Positions 1 through 9,191 of a DNA stretch of 13,162 bases are shown one piece after another. This DNA is from a bacterium UBP10_UBA1149 (lineage in GTDB: Bacteria; Desulfobacterota; Binatia; UBA1149), in contig DBZX01000015.1 in the NCBI GenBank assembly GCA_002311335.1, forward strand, positions 22,888-36,049, in the 5' to 3' direction. Under the pieces are notes generated by a model. The model was not told the DNA's origin. It was given only the letters and a program-made list of their open reading frames with translations, and did not search any database. Each line of letters opens with the position of its first letter. The first letter of the stretch is position 1. Made by a program: the position numbers and the translations under genes.

Positions 1-504
1 TCGATCACCGACGGGCAGATATACCTCGAGTCGGACCTGTTCTTTTCAGGCGTTCGCCCCGCGGTGAACGTGGGCCTGTCGGTTTCCCGAGTGGGTGGCG
101 CGGCCCAGATCAAGGCGATGAAAAAAGTTGCGGGTACGCTGCGCCTTGACCTCGCCCAGTTTCGCGAGATGGCGGCCTTTGCGCAGTTCGGATCCGATCT
201 TGACGCCGCCACCCAGAAACAGCTGGCCCAGGGCGAATTGCTCGTCGAAGTGCTCAAGCAGGGACAGTACGAGCCCATGCCCATCGAGCGACAGGTGGTG
301 ATTCTCTACGCGGCGACCAACGGCTTGATGGGCGATGTCAGGCCGTCGGATGTGGGGCGCTACGAGAGCGAGTTGATGAGTTACCTCGACAACTCCCATG
401 CCGAGTTGCTGCCGGCCATAGCCGAGAAAAAAGAACTCGATGACGATCTCAAGGAGAAGCTCGACGCGGCGCTTGAGCAGTTCCTGGGAATCTTTGCGGC
501 CTGA
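1..504 (+). CDS. atpA: ATP synthase F1 subunit alpha, C-terminal part (5' end outside window)
   Basis: This is the last 167 residues of the non-catalytic alpha subunit of the F1 motor of F-type ATP synthase, a peripheral complex on the cytoplasmic face of the inner membrane. The reading frame is open from base 1. The partial protein starts with the highly conserved segment SITDGQIYLESDLF. It continues to GVRPAVNVGLSVSRVGGAAQ, in which R30 of the fragment is the arginine finger that reaches into the catalytic site of the neighbouring beta subunit. The rest is the helical C-terminal domain ending at EQFLGIFAA. A normal alpha subunit is about 500 residues, so roughly two thirds lies upstream of the window. 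The next gene, atpG, follows after 50 nt, in the standard atpA-atpG-atpD-atpC order. Confidence 0.98.
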   Translation, partial: SITDGQIYLESDLFFSGVRPAVNVGLSVSRVGGAAQIKAMKKVAGTLRLDLAQFREMAAFAQFGSDLDAATQKQLAQGELLVEVLKQGQYEPMPIERQVVILYAATNGLMGDVRPSDVGRYESELMSYLDNSHAELLPAIAEKKELDDDLKEKLDAALEQFLGIFAA

Positions 505-554
505 ACGGTCGCGCTGCTGAACAGGAACAAGGAAAAAACTGACCGGAAACTATA

Positions 555-1448
555 ATGGCCAACCTCAAAGACATCCGTAAGCGCATCTCTTCGGTGCGTA
601 GCACCCAGCAGATAACGCGGGCTATGAAGATGGTGTCGGCCGCCAAGCTGCGCAGGGCGGAAGACCAGGTGGCCGCGTCGCGCCCGTATTCTGAAAAGCT
701 TCAGTCGCTGCTGGCCAACCTGGCCAACAGGGTCGAGGCTTCCTCGCACCCCTTCCTGGGCGAGGGCAGCGACGCGCCCGTGCACGTGCTGTTGATCACG
801 TCGGACCGTGGACTTTGCGGAGCCTACAACACCAACCTTTCCAAGGCCGCAGAGGCTTTCATGGCGTCTGAGCAGGGAGAGGGTGCTTCGCTCACCGTTT
901 GTGGGCGGCGGGGTAACGACTATTTCAAGAACCGCAGCGACCGCGTTTTGACTGCGCACGTCAACGTACCTGGCGGGGTGAGCCTGGAGCTCGCGCGTGA
1001 AGTTTCAGCCGAGGCTGCCCGCTTGTTTACCGAGGGCGACGCCGGCTCGGTGTACCTGGTTTACTCGGAGTTTAAATCGGCCATGACCCAGATAGTTCGC
1101 ACCCGGCAGATACTGCCCATCGACCGAGGTGAGGCATCGTCGCAGCAGGACGGTGACGGTGTAAGCGCCGAGGGCGACGATGAGGCCACCGACTACCTGT
1201 TTGAGCCGGGGGCCGAGGTGCTGCTGGCGGGCCTGTTGCCCCGTTACCTGGAGACCACTGTCTACCAGGCGATGCTCGAAGGGGCCGCGAGTGAACACGG
1301 CGCGCGCATGACGGCAATGGACAGTGCCACGCGTAACGCCGGCGAGATGATGGACGCGCTGACGCTGCAGATGAACAAGGCGAGGCAGGCAACGATTACC
1401 GGTGAACTCATGGAGATCATCGCCGGAGCCGAGGCACTCAACGGTTAA
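555..1448 (+). CDS. atpG: ATP synthase F1 subunit gamma
   Basis: This is the central rotor shaft of F1; its rotation couples proton flow through Fo to catalysis in the alpha3-beta3 ring. It is 297 residues long. The N-terminal helix (MANLKDIRKRISSVRSTQQI, residues 1-20, continuing TRAMKMVSAAKLRRAE) and the C-terminal helix (SEHGARMTAMDSATRNAGEM, 246-265, then MNKARQATITGELMEIIAGA) form the coiled coil of the shaft. The Rossmann-like globular part carries the conserved RGLCGAYNTN at 85-94. An acidic, low-complexity stretch at about 192-212 (SSQQDGDGVSAEGDDEA) makes it slightly longer than E. coli gamma (287 aa). ATG 555 is preceded by GGAA at 545-548, a weak but well-placed ribosome site. It lies between atpA and atpD in the operon. 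Confidence 0.98.
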   Translation: MANLKDIRKRISSVRSTQQITRAMKMVSAAKLRRAEDQVAASRPYSEKLQSLLANLANRVEASSHPFLGEGSDAPVHVLLITSDRGLCGAYNTNLSKAAEAFMASEQGEGASLTVCGRRGNDYFKNRSDRVLTAHVNVPGGVSLELAREVSAEAARLFTEGDAGSVYLVYSEFKSAMTQIVRTRQILPIDRGEASSQQDGDGVSAEGDDEATDYLFEPGAEVLLAGLLPRYLETTVYQAMLEGAASEHGARMTAMDSATRNAGEMMDALTLQMNKARQATITGELMEIIAGAEALNG

Positions 1449-1529
1449 AGCACACAGGGACTGACGCACTCGAGCGCGGGCCGCAGGCCAACGCGGGGCG
1501 GCGACAAACTACGGAGGAGACGAGCAGTA

Positions 1530-2936
<1,407 letters not shown>

Positions 2937-2937
2937 C

Positions 2938-3333
2938 GTGAGCCTTCGCCTGCGCATAGTGACCCCGGAAAGGGTCCTCGCCGATACCGAGGTCAGTGAG
3001 CTCACGGCTCCGGGCATCGCCGGTGAATTTGGCGTACTGCCCGAGCACGTTACCTTTCTTGGCGGACTGGACACCGGCGTGCTCAGTTACACCGACGCAA
3101 ATGGCGACAAGCACGAGCTGGTAGTGAGCGGCGGCTATGCCGAGGTCGTGGACGATACAGTCACCGTACTCGCCGACAGTGCCCAACCGGCAGGCGAAAT
3201 TGACGCCGAGGTGGCAGCGCGCGACCGCGACCAGGCCCAGGCGATACTCGACGATCCGGCGGCCGATACGGCAGCCACCGAGGCTGCGCTGCTGGCGCTC
3301 AAGCTGGCCGAGACGCGGCTGGGCGTGAGCTGA
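2938..3333 (+). CDS. atpC: ATP synthase F1 subunit epsilon
   Basis: This is the small rotor subunit that binds gamma and the c-ring and can inhibit ATP hydrolysis; 131 residues. The N-terminal beta-sandwich (about 1-85) includes VTPERVLADTEVSELTAPGI, EFGVLPEHVTFLGGL and the conserved VSGGYAEVVDDTVTVLAD. The C-terminal alpha-helical hairpin (about 88-131, rich in A, D and R, including AARDRDQAQAILDD) is complete, so the inhibitory arm is present. The start is GTG at 2938, one base after the atpD stop at 2934-2936, so translational coupling to atpD is likely. It is the last gene of the atp operon: a hairpin-containing spacer follows before an unrelated gene. Confidence 0.97.
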   Translation: MSLRLRIVTPERVLADTEVSELTAPGIAGEFGVLPEHVTFLGGLDTGVLSYTDANGDKHELVVSGGYAEVVDDTVTVLADSAQPAGEIDAEVAARDRDQAQAILDDPAADTAATEAALLALKLAETRLGVS

Positions 3334-3384
3334 CGCGGACAGGCGTGCTCCGGACCCCCGTAAGCCGGTTCGCCGGAATACGCT

Positions 3385-3409
3385 CGCGGAATTCGGCCGT
3401 TCTTCCGCG
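3385..3409 (+). terminator. Possible terminator hairpin after the atp operon
   Basis: CGCGGAA at 3385-3391 pairs perfectly with TTCCGCG at 3403-3409, giving a 7-bp GC-rich stem with an 11-nt loop. The following bases (TTGTGGACTTTGT) are T-rich but not a clean U-tract, so this may be only a weak or partial terminator. A second small hairpin, CCGG-TTCG-CCGG (3365-3376), sits just before it. The position, 50 nt after the atpC stop, fits the end of the atp operon. Confidence 0.4.
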
Positions 3410-3444
3410 TTGTGGACTTTGTAAGTCTATGGCTATTCTCGGTG

Positions 3445-5538
3445 ATGACCACGTCTTCGCCTGAGCAGACCCCGTGTAATCGCCTTTCGGGCGAGCCCAG
3501 CCTCTACCTTCAGCAACACGCGGAGAACCCCGTGGCCTGGCAGCCCTGGGGCGAGACGGCGCTGGCCCGTTCGCTGCACGAACAACGCCCGATCCTGCTC
3601 AGCATTGGTTACTCGGCCTGTCACTGGTGTCACGTCATGGAGCGCGAGACCTTCGAGAATCCGACTCTGGCCGCGCAGATGAACGAGCTGTTCGTGTGCA
3701 TCAAGGTCGACCGTGAAGAACGCCCTGACCTTGATCAACTATACATGCGCGCGGTGCAGGCCATGACCGGTCACGGCGGCTGGCCGATGACGGTTTTTCT
3801 GACTCCGGGTCTCGAGCCGTTTTACGCCGGTACGTATTTTCCGCCCGAGGATCGCGGCCAGCTGCCTGGTTTTGGACGGGTGCTCGCGGGAGTGGCCAGG
3901 GCCTGGAATGACCGACGCGACGAGGTAAGCGAAAGTGCCGGCAAGACCGCGGACTGGTTGCGGCGTGAAATGGTGAGCGACAGGGACGCTGCTCGCGCCG
4001 TTGACGCTGGCCGCTTGCTGCGCCTGGCCGATGGCCTGCTCGAAACCGTGGACGGTGAGCACGGGGGTTTTGGCAGCCAGCCCAAGTTTCCGTCCTGCAG
4101 CGCGCTCGACCTGCTCGTGGCAGCCGAGGCGCACGAGCCCGACGACAAGCGCCGTGCACTGTTGCGGCTGAGCTGGGACTCGATGGCCGACGGTGGCTTG
4201 CACGACCACGTGGGCGGGGGCTTTCATCGCTACTCGGTGGACCGGGTCTGGCACGTCCCCCATTTTGAAAAGATGCTTTACGACCAGGCTTCGCTGGCGG
4301 CCAGCTACCTCGGGGCCTGGAAACTGACCGGCCATGGGCGCTATCTCGAGGTCGCGGTTTCCACCCTCGACTGGCTCAGACGTGATATGCGCTTGCCGGG
4401 CGGTGGTTTCGCGGCCACCCTGGACGCCGACAGCGAAGGAGTGGAGGGCATTTTCTATACCTGGACCCGCGAGCAATTGGCCGACGCGGTGGCGCCGGCC
4501 GACTTTGCCCGGGCCTGCGAACTACTCGACGTGAGCGAAGCCGGAAACTGGGAAGGGGGTGGCGCCCCGGAGCCTGGCAACGTTCTCAGGTTGGAGGCCC
4601 TCGCGGGTGAGCCGTCGGCCGACGATCGCGAACTTCTTGGCAGGGTGCTGCCCGCCATGCTGGCACGGCGGCAGGGCAGGGTTGCTCCGACGAGAGACGA
4701 CAAGGTGATGGCCGACTGGAACGGGCTGGCCGCGGCGGCGATGGCGGCCACGGGTCGGGCAGCCGGTCGTGCTGACCTGGTTGCTGACGCGCAGGCGGCG
4801 GTCGACTTCGTGTTGTCGCAGATGCGCGACCGCGACGGTGGCCTGTTGCACCTGCACGCGGGCGGCTCGGCACGGGTGGGGGCTTTCCTCGACGACTACG
4901 CCTTCATGGGCCGCGCTTGCCTGGAACTGTTTACTGCTACTTCGGAGCCGCGCTTTCTCGACGAAGCGAAGGCGTTGGGGCAGGGCCTGCTCGACCGTTT
5001 TGCCCACGCCGAGGGCGGGTTCTATTTTTCCCAGGCGGGAGCCGACACCCCCCTTGCGCGTACCCGCGAGGCCTGGGATTCGGCGGTCCCGTCGGGCAAC
5101 GCGGTCGCCTTGGAATTGCTCGACAGGCTGTATCTTTTCACGGCCGAGGAACACTGGTTCGAGGCGGCTGAACGTTCGCGTGAGGCCCTGCTGGGTCTGG
5201 CCCTGGCCAACCCCCACGGTGGCGCGACCCTGCTCGGGGTGACCCTGGCGACGCTCAGCGGCAGGTCCCTGCTGGTCATCCGTGGCGAGAAAGCGCTGCC
5301 CTCGGCGCCTTCGCAGGGCCGGGTCGGATCGCTGACCGCCGAGGCCCTCGCGCAGCCACTGCCGGGTCTCGAGGTTCTCTGCCTGCCAGATGGCACAGGC
5401 GAAAGCTGGCTCCCAGCCCCTGTTCGCGGTAAAAATAGTGCTGAGGGAGTTCCGACGGCCTGGCTTTGCCGGGGCACGTCGTGTTCGGCCCCGGTGACCG
5501 GTCGCGAAGAGCTGCTGTTGCAGCTCGAGCAGGCCTGA
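3445..5538 (+). CDS. DUF255 / YyaL-type protein: thioredoxin-like domain plus alpha/alpha barrel
   Basis: This belongs to the widespread family of B. subtilis YyaL and human SPATA20, whose biochemical role is not established. It is 697 residues from ATG 3445, the normal family length. The N-terminal thioredoxin fold begins at the family signature NRLSGEPSLYLQQHAENPVAW (about 12-32). It has the redox-type motif CHWC (C59, C62), KVDREERPDLD, and the cis-proline region GWPMTVFLTP. The rest resembles the helical toroid of N-acylglucosamine 2-epimerases, with HFEKMLYD (273-280), DADSEGVEGIFYTW and DDKVMADWNGL. No signal peptide is seen, so it is probably cytoplasmic. An in-frame GTG at 3412 would add 11 residues, but it lies directly against a hairpin and before the conserved start, so I prefer 3445; neither has a strong ribosome site. 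The transporter gene follows after 30 nt. Confidence 0.9.
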   Translation: MTTSSPEQTPCNRLSGEPSLYLQQHAENPVAWQPWGETALARSLHEQRPILLSIGYSACHWCHVMERETFENPTLAAQMNELFVCIKVDREERPDLDQLYMRAVQAMTGHGGWPMTVFLTPGLEPFYAGTYFPPEDRGQLPGFGRVLAGVARAWNDRRDEVSESAGKTADWLRREMVSDRDAARAVDAGRLLRLADGLLETVDGEHGGFGSQPKFPSCSALDLLVAAEAHEPDDKRRALLRLSWDSMADGGLHDHVGGGFHRYSVDRVWHVPHFEKMLYDQASLAASYLGAWKLTGHGRYLEVAVSTLDWLRRDMRLPGGGFAATLDADSEGVEGIFYTWTREQLADAVAPADFARACELLDVSEAGNWEGGGAPEPGNVLRLEALAGEPSADDRELLGRVLPAMLARRQGRVAPTRDDKVMADWNGLAAAAMAATGRAAGRADLVADAQAAVDFVLSQMRDRDGGLLHLHAGGSARVGAFLDDYAFMGRACLELFTATSEPRFLDEAKALGQGLLDRFAHAEGGFYFSQAGADTPLARTREAWDSAVPSGNAVALELLDRLYLFTAEEHWFEAAERSREALLGLALANPHGGATLLGVTLATLSGRSLLVIRGEKALPSAPSQGRVGSLTAEALAQPLPGLEVLCLPDGTGESWLPAPVRGKNSAEGVPTAWLCRGTSCSAPVTGREELLLQLEQA

Positions 5539-5568
5539 GTAGCCGACGGTCTTTGCCCCGCTGGTCTG

Positions 5569-7419
5569 GTGGCTGCATCCAATTCTTCCCAGGACGGCGC
5601 ACGGCAGCTTACGTGGCTGCTGGCATGGGCCGTGGTGTTCTGTGATATCGGGACGTCGGTCTACTACGTGCCGGGCATACTGTACGAGCTGGTAGGCACC
5701 AACGCTCCGTTCTTCGTTCTGCTCACTTCGGTGGGATTTGTGCTCATCTCTATCAAGTACATAGAGATCGTGGAGCGCACGCCCAACGGCGGCGGCGTGG
5801 TGGCGATCGGCGAGATGGCCTTCGGGGAGCGAGTGGGCGCCCTGGGCGGGATGTTCATCACGGTGGACTTCTTCCTGACCTGCGCGATCTCGTCCACTTC
5901 GGGTTTTTATTACCTGTCGAGTGTTTTCCCGACCGTGGCGAGCAACGTACCGGGCTTTGCCTGCCTGGCCTTGCTGGTGCTGGCGGCGGTCAACATCGTG
6001 GGCTTGCGCGAGAGCGCGAGGCTCTCGCTGGTGATGGCAGTGGCCTCCTTCCTCACCAACATGGTCGTGCTGGTGGTCATGCTCACCAGCCTCGATCTCG
6101 AGGGCTGGAAAACACTGTTCAGTCTTTTTAGCGGCTTTCGCGAGTTGGGCATGCGGGAGCTGTTGGTCGGTTTCGGAGCGGCGTGGTTGGCCTTTTCGGG
6201 ACTGGAGACCATCAGCCAGCTGTCGCCGGTGTTGCGGCAACCGGTCAAGCGCACGGCCATGTTCGCCATGGTGGGTGTGATAATCACCATACTGTTGACC
6301 TCGCCCATGCTCACCTTGCTGTCGGTGGCAAAAGTGGGCGCCAACGCATCGATACCGGGCAGCGAACGTTTCATCTCTGACCTCGCGGCCCAGACCAACG
6401 TGCAGTTCTTGTCGACGGCGGTGGTGTTCACGGCTGCGTCGCTGCTGCTGTTCGCGGCCAACACGGCCATCATCGGTGCCTACCACGTTTTCTTGAAACT
6501 GGCCGAGTTGCACTACGTCCCCCGTCGCATGATGCGGCGTAACCCGCGCTTCAACACTCCGCACATAGCCATACTGGTGGCCACCATCGTGCCCATCGCG
6601 ATTGTGCTGGTGACGCAGGGTGAGATGGGTGTGCTGGGTGATATGTACGCTTTCGGCCTGCTGGGCGCGTTTACCATCGAGTCGGGCGGGCTCGACATTC
6701 TGCGCTGGCGCGACAGGAAGCGTGGTTGGGTGTTCCTGGTGGGCCTGGTGCCGACCACGATGGTGGTGGTGGCCTGGCTGGTGAACATAGTAGAAAAACC
6801 ACTGGCCACTGCCTTTGGCGGGGGCATAGCCACCGCCGGCATGATCTACGGCATCGCACTGAGGGAAGGTTGGATTAAAGAAGCGATCCATCACATTCCG
6901 TCGGTGTCGCGCGAAGACCTTCGCAGGTCGGAACGGGGCGAGGCCCACGCCCCCGAGATACAGGCAGAGATAGTCAATCTCGCGATGGCAGCGGATTTGA
7001 AGCCGCTGTACACGAGTTCGACCCTTGTGGCCGTACGCGGGGAAAGCACCGGGGTAGTGGCGGAGGCGCTGGCGAGGGTGAAGGGTATGGGTGAAAACGC
7101 GCTATACTGCATTTACGTCGAGGAGTGGCCCGGAATGCTGTACGGCAAAGAAGACCCTCTTCCGAGTGAAGAAGGGGTACAATCGCTCACCTCTGCGGCC
7201 AGGCAGGCCGCGGCGGCGGGGGTGCAGGTGATACCCATCTGGACCACGACTTACACCGAGTCCGAGGGGCTGGCCCGGGCGGCGCGAGAGCTTGAGGTGA
7301 ACTGCCTTGTGACCGGCATAAGTGGCCGCTCGTTGCCCTACAGGGTGTTTCGCGGACAAGTACTGAAGAAGTTGCCCAAGCTTCTGCCGGCTTCCTGCAG
7401 GTTGATGGTATGCGACTGA
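5569..7419 (+). CDS. KimA-like APC-superfamily transporter (probable potassium uptake) with C-terminal USP-like domain
   Basis: This is an inner-membrane transporter of 616 residues. About 12 hydrophobic segments cover residues 14-435, and a soluble tail (about 480-616) resembles universal stress protein folds (STLVAVRG early, VTGISGRS near the end). By recollected alignment it matches KimA of B. subtilis (607 aa, high-affinity K+ importer) through NGGGVVAIGEM, GLRESARLSLV, GLETISQLSP, FAANTAIIGA and DMYAFGLLGAFT. The KimA potassium-site residues appear conserved: D26 and Y33 in TM1 (FCDIGTSVYY), D100 and T104 (VDFFLT), and Y360. TM1 also recalls the Kup motif DIGTS. An amino-acid permease is the main alternative. 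The start is GTG 5569, chosen because TM1 begins at about residue 14 and the next Met is residue 83; no clear ribosome site is visible. The stop overlaps the next gene's start. Confidence 0.8.
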   Translation: MAASNSSQDGARQLTWLLAWAVVFCDIGTSVYYVPGILYELVGTNAPFFVLLTSVGFVLISIKYIEIVERTPNGGGVVAIGEMAFGERVGALGGMFITVDFFLTCAISSTSGFYYLSSVFPTVASNVPGFACLALLVLAAVNIVGLRESARLSLVMAVASFLTNMVVLVVMLTSLDLEGWKTLFSLFSGFRELGMRELLVGFGAAWLAFSGLETISQLSPVLRQPVKRTAMFAMVGVIITILLTSPMLTLLSVAKVGANASIPGSERFISDLAAQTNVQFLSTAVVFTAASLLLFAANTAIIGAYHVFLKLAELHYVPRRMMRRNPRFNTPHIAILVATIVPIAIVLVTQGEMGVLGDMYAFGLLGAFTIESGGLDILRWRDRKRGWVFLVGLVPTTMVVVAWLVNIVEKPLATAFGGGIATAGMIYGIALREGWIKEAIHHIPSVSREDLRRSERGEAHAPEIQAEIVNLAMAADLKPLYTSSTLVAVRGESTGVVAEALARVKGMGENALYCIYVEEWPGMLYGKEDPLPSEEGVQSLTSAARQAAAAGVQVIPIWTTTYTESEGLARAARELEVNCLVTGISGRSLPYRVFRGQVLKKLPKLLPASCRLMVCD

Positions 7420-8576
7420 CCCCGCTGAGAAGAATACTGCTGGTGGCGGGCTTGTTGCTGGCAGCCGCGCCGCTGCTCAGCAGTTCCGGCAGGGCCGAGC
7501 CCGCTGCTTTAACCGACGAGCGAGTCGATGTGGAGCCCAGCGGTTTTGAAGAGAGGGCCTGGCCTCCCCGCGAGATCGTCAGCCATTTTTTCGTTCCCGG
7601 TCTCGACAAAGGCTCGCAGGGCACGCAGACCGTGGTGGGCAGCAGCCATACCCACCGCGTGGTGGCCGGCGATACCCTGCTTGAACTCGCCCGGCAGTAC
7701 GACCTCGGTTACAACGAAATTCTCGGGGCTAACCCGGTGGTCGACCCCTGGCTGCCCGACAGGGGTGTGGCCCTGCTGCTGCCGTCAGAGTGGATCCTGC
7801 CCAGTGGTTCCTATGAAGGGTTGGTGGTCAACATCCCTGAGATGAGGCTGTACTACTACCTGCCCTCGCCGCGCAAGGGTGCGCGTTCGTCAACGGTGAT
7901 CACTTACCCGGTCGGTCTCGGTCGGCAGGGCTGGCAGACGCCGGAGGCCGACTTCCGGGTGCGCGGTAAGACCACGAACCCGACCTGGGTGATACCGGCG
8001 TCAATTCGCGCTGAGCGTTTGAAAGAACTCGGCCGCAGGGATTTCACCATCGCCGGGGGCGACCCTGAAAACCCACTGGGCCGTCATCGCATAGAGCTCA
8101 CCCTGCCCTCCTACGCCATCCACGGCACCAACAAGACCTGGGGCGTGGGCATGCAGGTCAGCCACGGTTGTGTGCGCTTGTACCCCGAAGACATTGAGGC
8201 AGTGTTTCCCCTTATCAAAGTGGGCTCGAAGGGGCGCTTTACCTACCAGCCCGTCAAGGTGGGGCTGCGCCGTGGCCGGGTGCTGGTCGAAGTGCACGAG
8301 GACATTTACGGGCTGCAGCCCGGAGCCTGGGCGACGGCAAACGGGTTGATAAAAGAAATGGGGGTCATGGCCCACGTTGATCCCGAACTGCTCGAGGCTG
8401 CGATCGAGGCCATGAACGGTATTCCTACCGACGTTGGGTATGTTGATTGGCCCGAAGAAGACCTCGGGGAGTCGCCGCAATTCAACCAGGTAGGCGACCC
8501 CATGAGCGAGGGTGACGGCAAGTCGGCCGGCCTTGGGAATCGCCCGCAGGCGCTTACCACTTCGTCGTCAGGCTGA
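7410..8576 (+). CDS. Exported LysM + L,D-transpeptidase (ErfK/YbiS/YcfS/YnhG type)
   Basis: This is a cell-wall enzyme that forms or exchanges peptide bonds at meso-diaminopimelate residues (3-3 cross-links or lipoprotein anchoring) in the periplasm; 388 residues. A signal peptide covers about 1-29 (RRILLVAGLLLAAAPLL, cut near GRA-EP). A LysM peptidoglycan-binding motif follows (about 81-125: HRVVAGDTLLELARQYDL, then LLLPSEWILP). The YkuD catalytic domain spans about 135-298 and has H238 in YAIHGT and the active-site motif SHGCVRL with H252, C254 and R256. The C-terminal tail (about 300-388) is acidic and probably disordered near its end. ATG 7410 overlaps the transporter stop by 10 nt, with GCAGG at 7397-7401 as ribosome site, so the two are probably translated together. 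The 3' end overlaps the convergent gene by 23 nt. The exact reaction (cross-linking versus anchoring) cannot be read from sequence. Confidence 0.93.
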   Translation: MRLTPLRRILLVAGLLLAAAPLLSSSGRAEPAALTDERVDVEPSGFEERAWPPREIVSHFFVPGLDKGSQGTQTVVGSSHTHRVVAGDTLLELARQYDLGYNEILGANPVVDPWLPDRGVALLLPSEWILPSGSYEGLVVNIPEMRLYYYLPSPRKGARSSTVITYPVGLGRQGWQTPEADFRVRGKTTNPTWVIPASIRAERLKELGRRDFTIAGGDPENPLGRHRIELTLPSYAIHGTNKTWGVGMQVSHGCVRLYPEDIEAVFPLIKVGSKGRFTYQPVKVGLRRGRVLVEVHEDIYGLQPGAWATANGLIKEMGVMAHVDPELLEAAIEAMNGIPTDVGYVDWPEEDLGESPQFNQVGDPMSEGDGKSAGLGNRPQALTTSSSG

Positions 8577-9048
8577 CTCCGAAATGGTGGCTGTCCACCT
8601 TTGATTTCAGCTTGAGAGCCGGAAGTCTGCCCATTCCGGGCAGCTCCTGGGCCACCCCGCTTACACTTTCGGTGACCGAGTTGATGCCGTTGAGCGGCAG
8701 CTGGGCACTGCGTTCAGCCGCGTTGGTGATGACCGCGATGGCCGAAGCGCTGCGGGTCAGCATGGAGTCGGGCCCGTACTGCTCGCGAAACATCCGTGTC
8801 GCTTCGTCCGGGGTCCGAGCAAAATGCCTGCGTACGGCTTCCTTGTCGGTGGCCCAGTTGCGCGCGGCTACAGCGTCGTACTCAAGGGTACGCCAGACCT
8901 TTTCTGCAATATCGGTGGTGTCGGGTTCCAGCGCCTGTTGGTCGCCCGGAGCGGTGGCCGGGCCGCTGCCCGTTTCGGCTGTTGCCGTTGTGGCGCAGAG
9001 AAACACGGCCAGGGTCGTAGCTGCCGCTGCTCTGAATAACCAGACCAT
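8554..9048 (-). CDS. Small exported protein of unknown function
   Basis: This is a 164-residue protein I do not recognise. The N-terminus looks like a signal peptide: a short hydrophobic run (FRAAAATTLAVFLC) and an AXA-type site at about 22-24 (ATA before ETGSG). VFLC does not fit a lipobox, so it is probably not a lipoprotein. After a Pro/Ala-rich linker comes a polar helical region (about 46-92: IAEKVWRTLEYDAVAARNWA, later FREQYGPDS). It ends in an alternating stretch, LKLKSKVDSHHFGVSLTTKW, which resembles a final beta strand ending in an aromatic residue. The protein is probably periplasmic or outer-membrane associated. ATG 9048 has no clear ribosome site, but the signal peptide begins right at it. 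The gene lies after a strong - strand terminator, so it should have its own promoter, which I could not place. Its stop (8554) lies inside the L,D-transpeptidase gene on the other strand. Confidence 0.7.
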   Translation of the reverse strand: MVWLFRAAAATTLAVFLCATTATAETGSGPATAPGDQQALEPDTTDIAEKVWRTLEYDAVAARNWATDKEAVRRHFARTPDEATRMFREQYGPDSMLTRSASAIAVITNAAERSAQLPLNGINSVTESVSGVAQELPGMGRLPALKLKSKVDSHHFGVSLTTKW

Positions 9049-9088
9049 ATAACAAGGTCAGCATGGCGTGGGAGAATCGTCAATAGGC

Positions 9089-9126
9089 AATAAAAAGGCT
9101 GCCCCCCTGTAAAGGGGAGCAGCCTT
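9089..9126 (-). terminator. Strong intrinsic terminator of the 137-aa gene
   Basis: Read on the - strand, AAGGCTGC (9126-9119) and CCCC (9117-9114) pair with GGGG (9107-9104) and GCAGCCTT (9102-9095); U9118 opposite G9103 makes a wobble. The result is an unbroken 13-bp stem with a 6-nt loop. The tract TTTTTATTG follows the GCAGCC arm (9096-9088); the last two stem pairs overlap the T run. In the + direction one pair becomes C-A and the downstream tract (TTATAAAT) is poorer, so it should act mainly on the - strand. It lies 66 nt after the stop at 9192. Confidence 0.9.
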
Positions 9127-9191
9127 ATAAATCGCGGGCCTGGGGCGCTCCGTGTCAGCCAGAAAAACCTGTTGCCTCGTTCGGGGGGGCT

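Noticed and set aside
4522..6948. An 808-codon open frame on the - strand across the DUF255 and transporter genes.
   Set aside because: It is antisense to two well-recognised proteins, is rich in His, Gln and Arg with no domain signature, and is the usual by-product of GC-rich codon use.
9047..9083. A -35-like TTGACG (- strand, 9083-9078) with TTATAT near the start of the exported protein gene.
   Set aside because: The spacing is 25 bp and the -10 candidate overlaps the start codon; at 17 bp the hexamer is TGACCT, which is not a -10.
9183..9189. A G-run near the 3' end of the 137-aa gene, considered as a phase-variable tract.
   Set aside because: It lies after the stop codon at 9192 in the direction of transcription and so cannot shift the reading frame.
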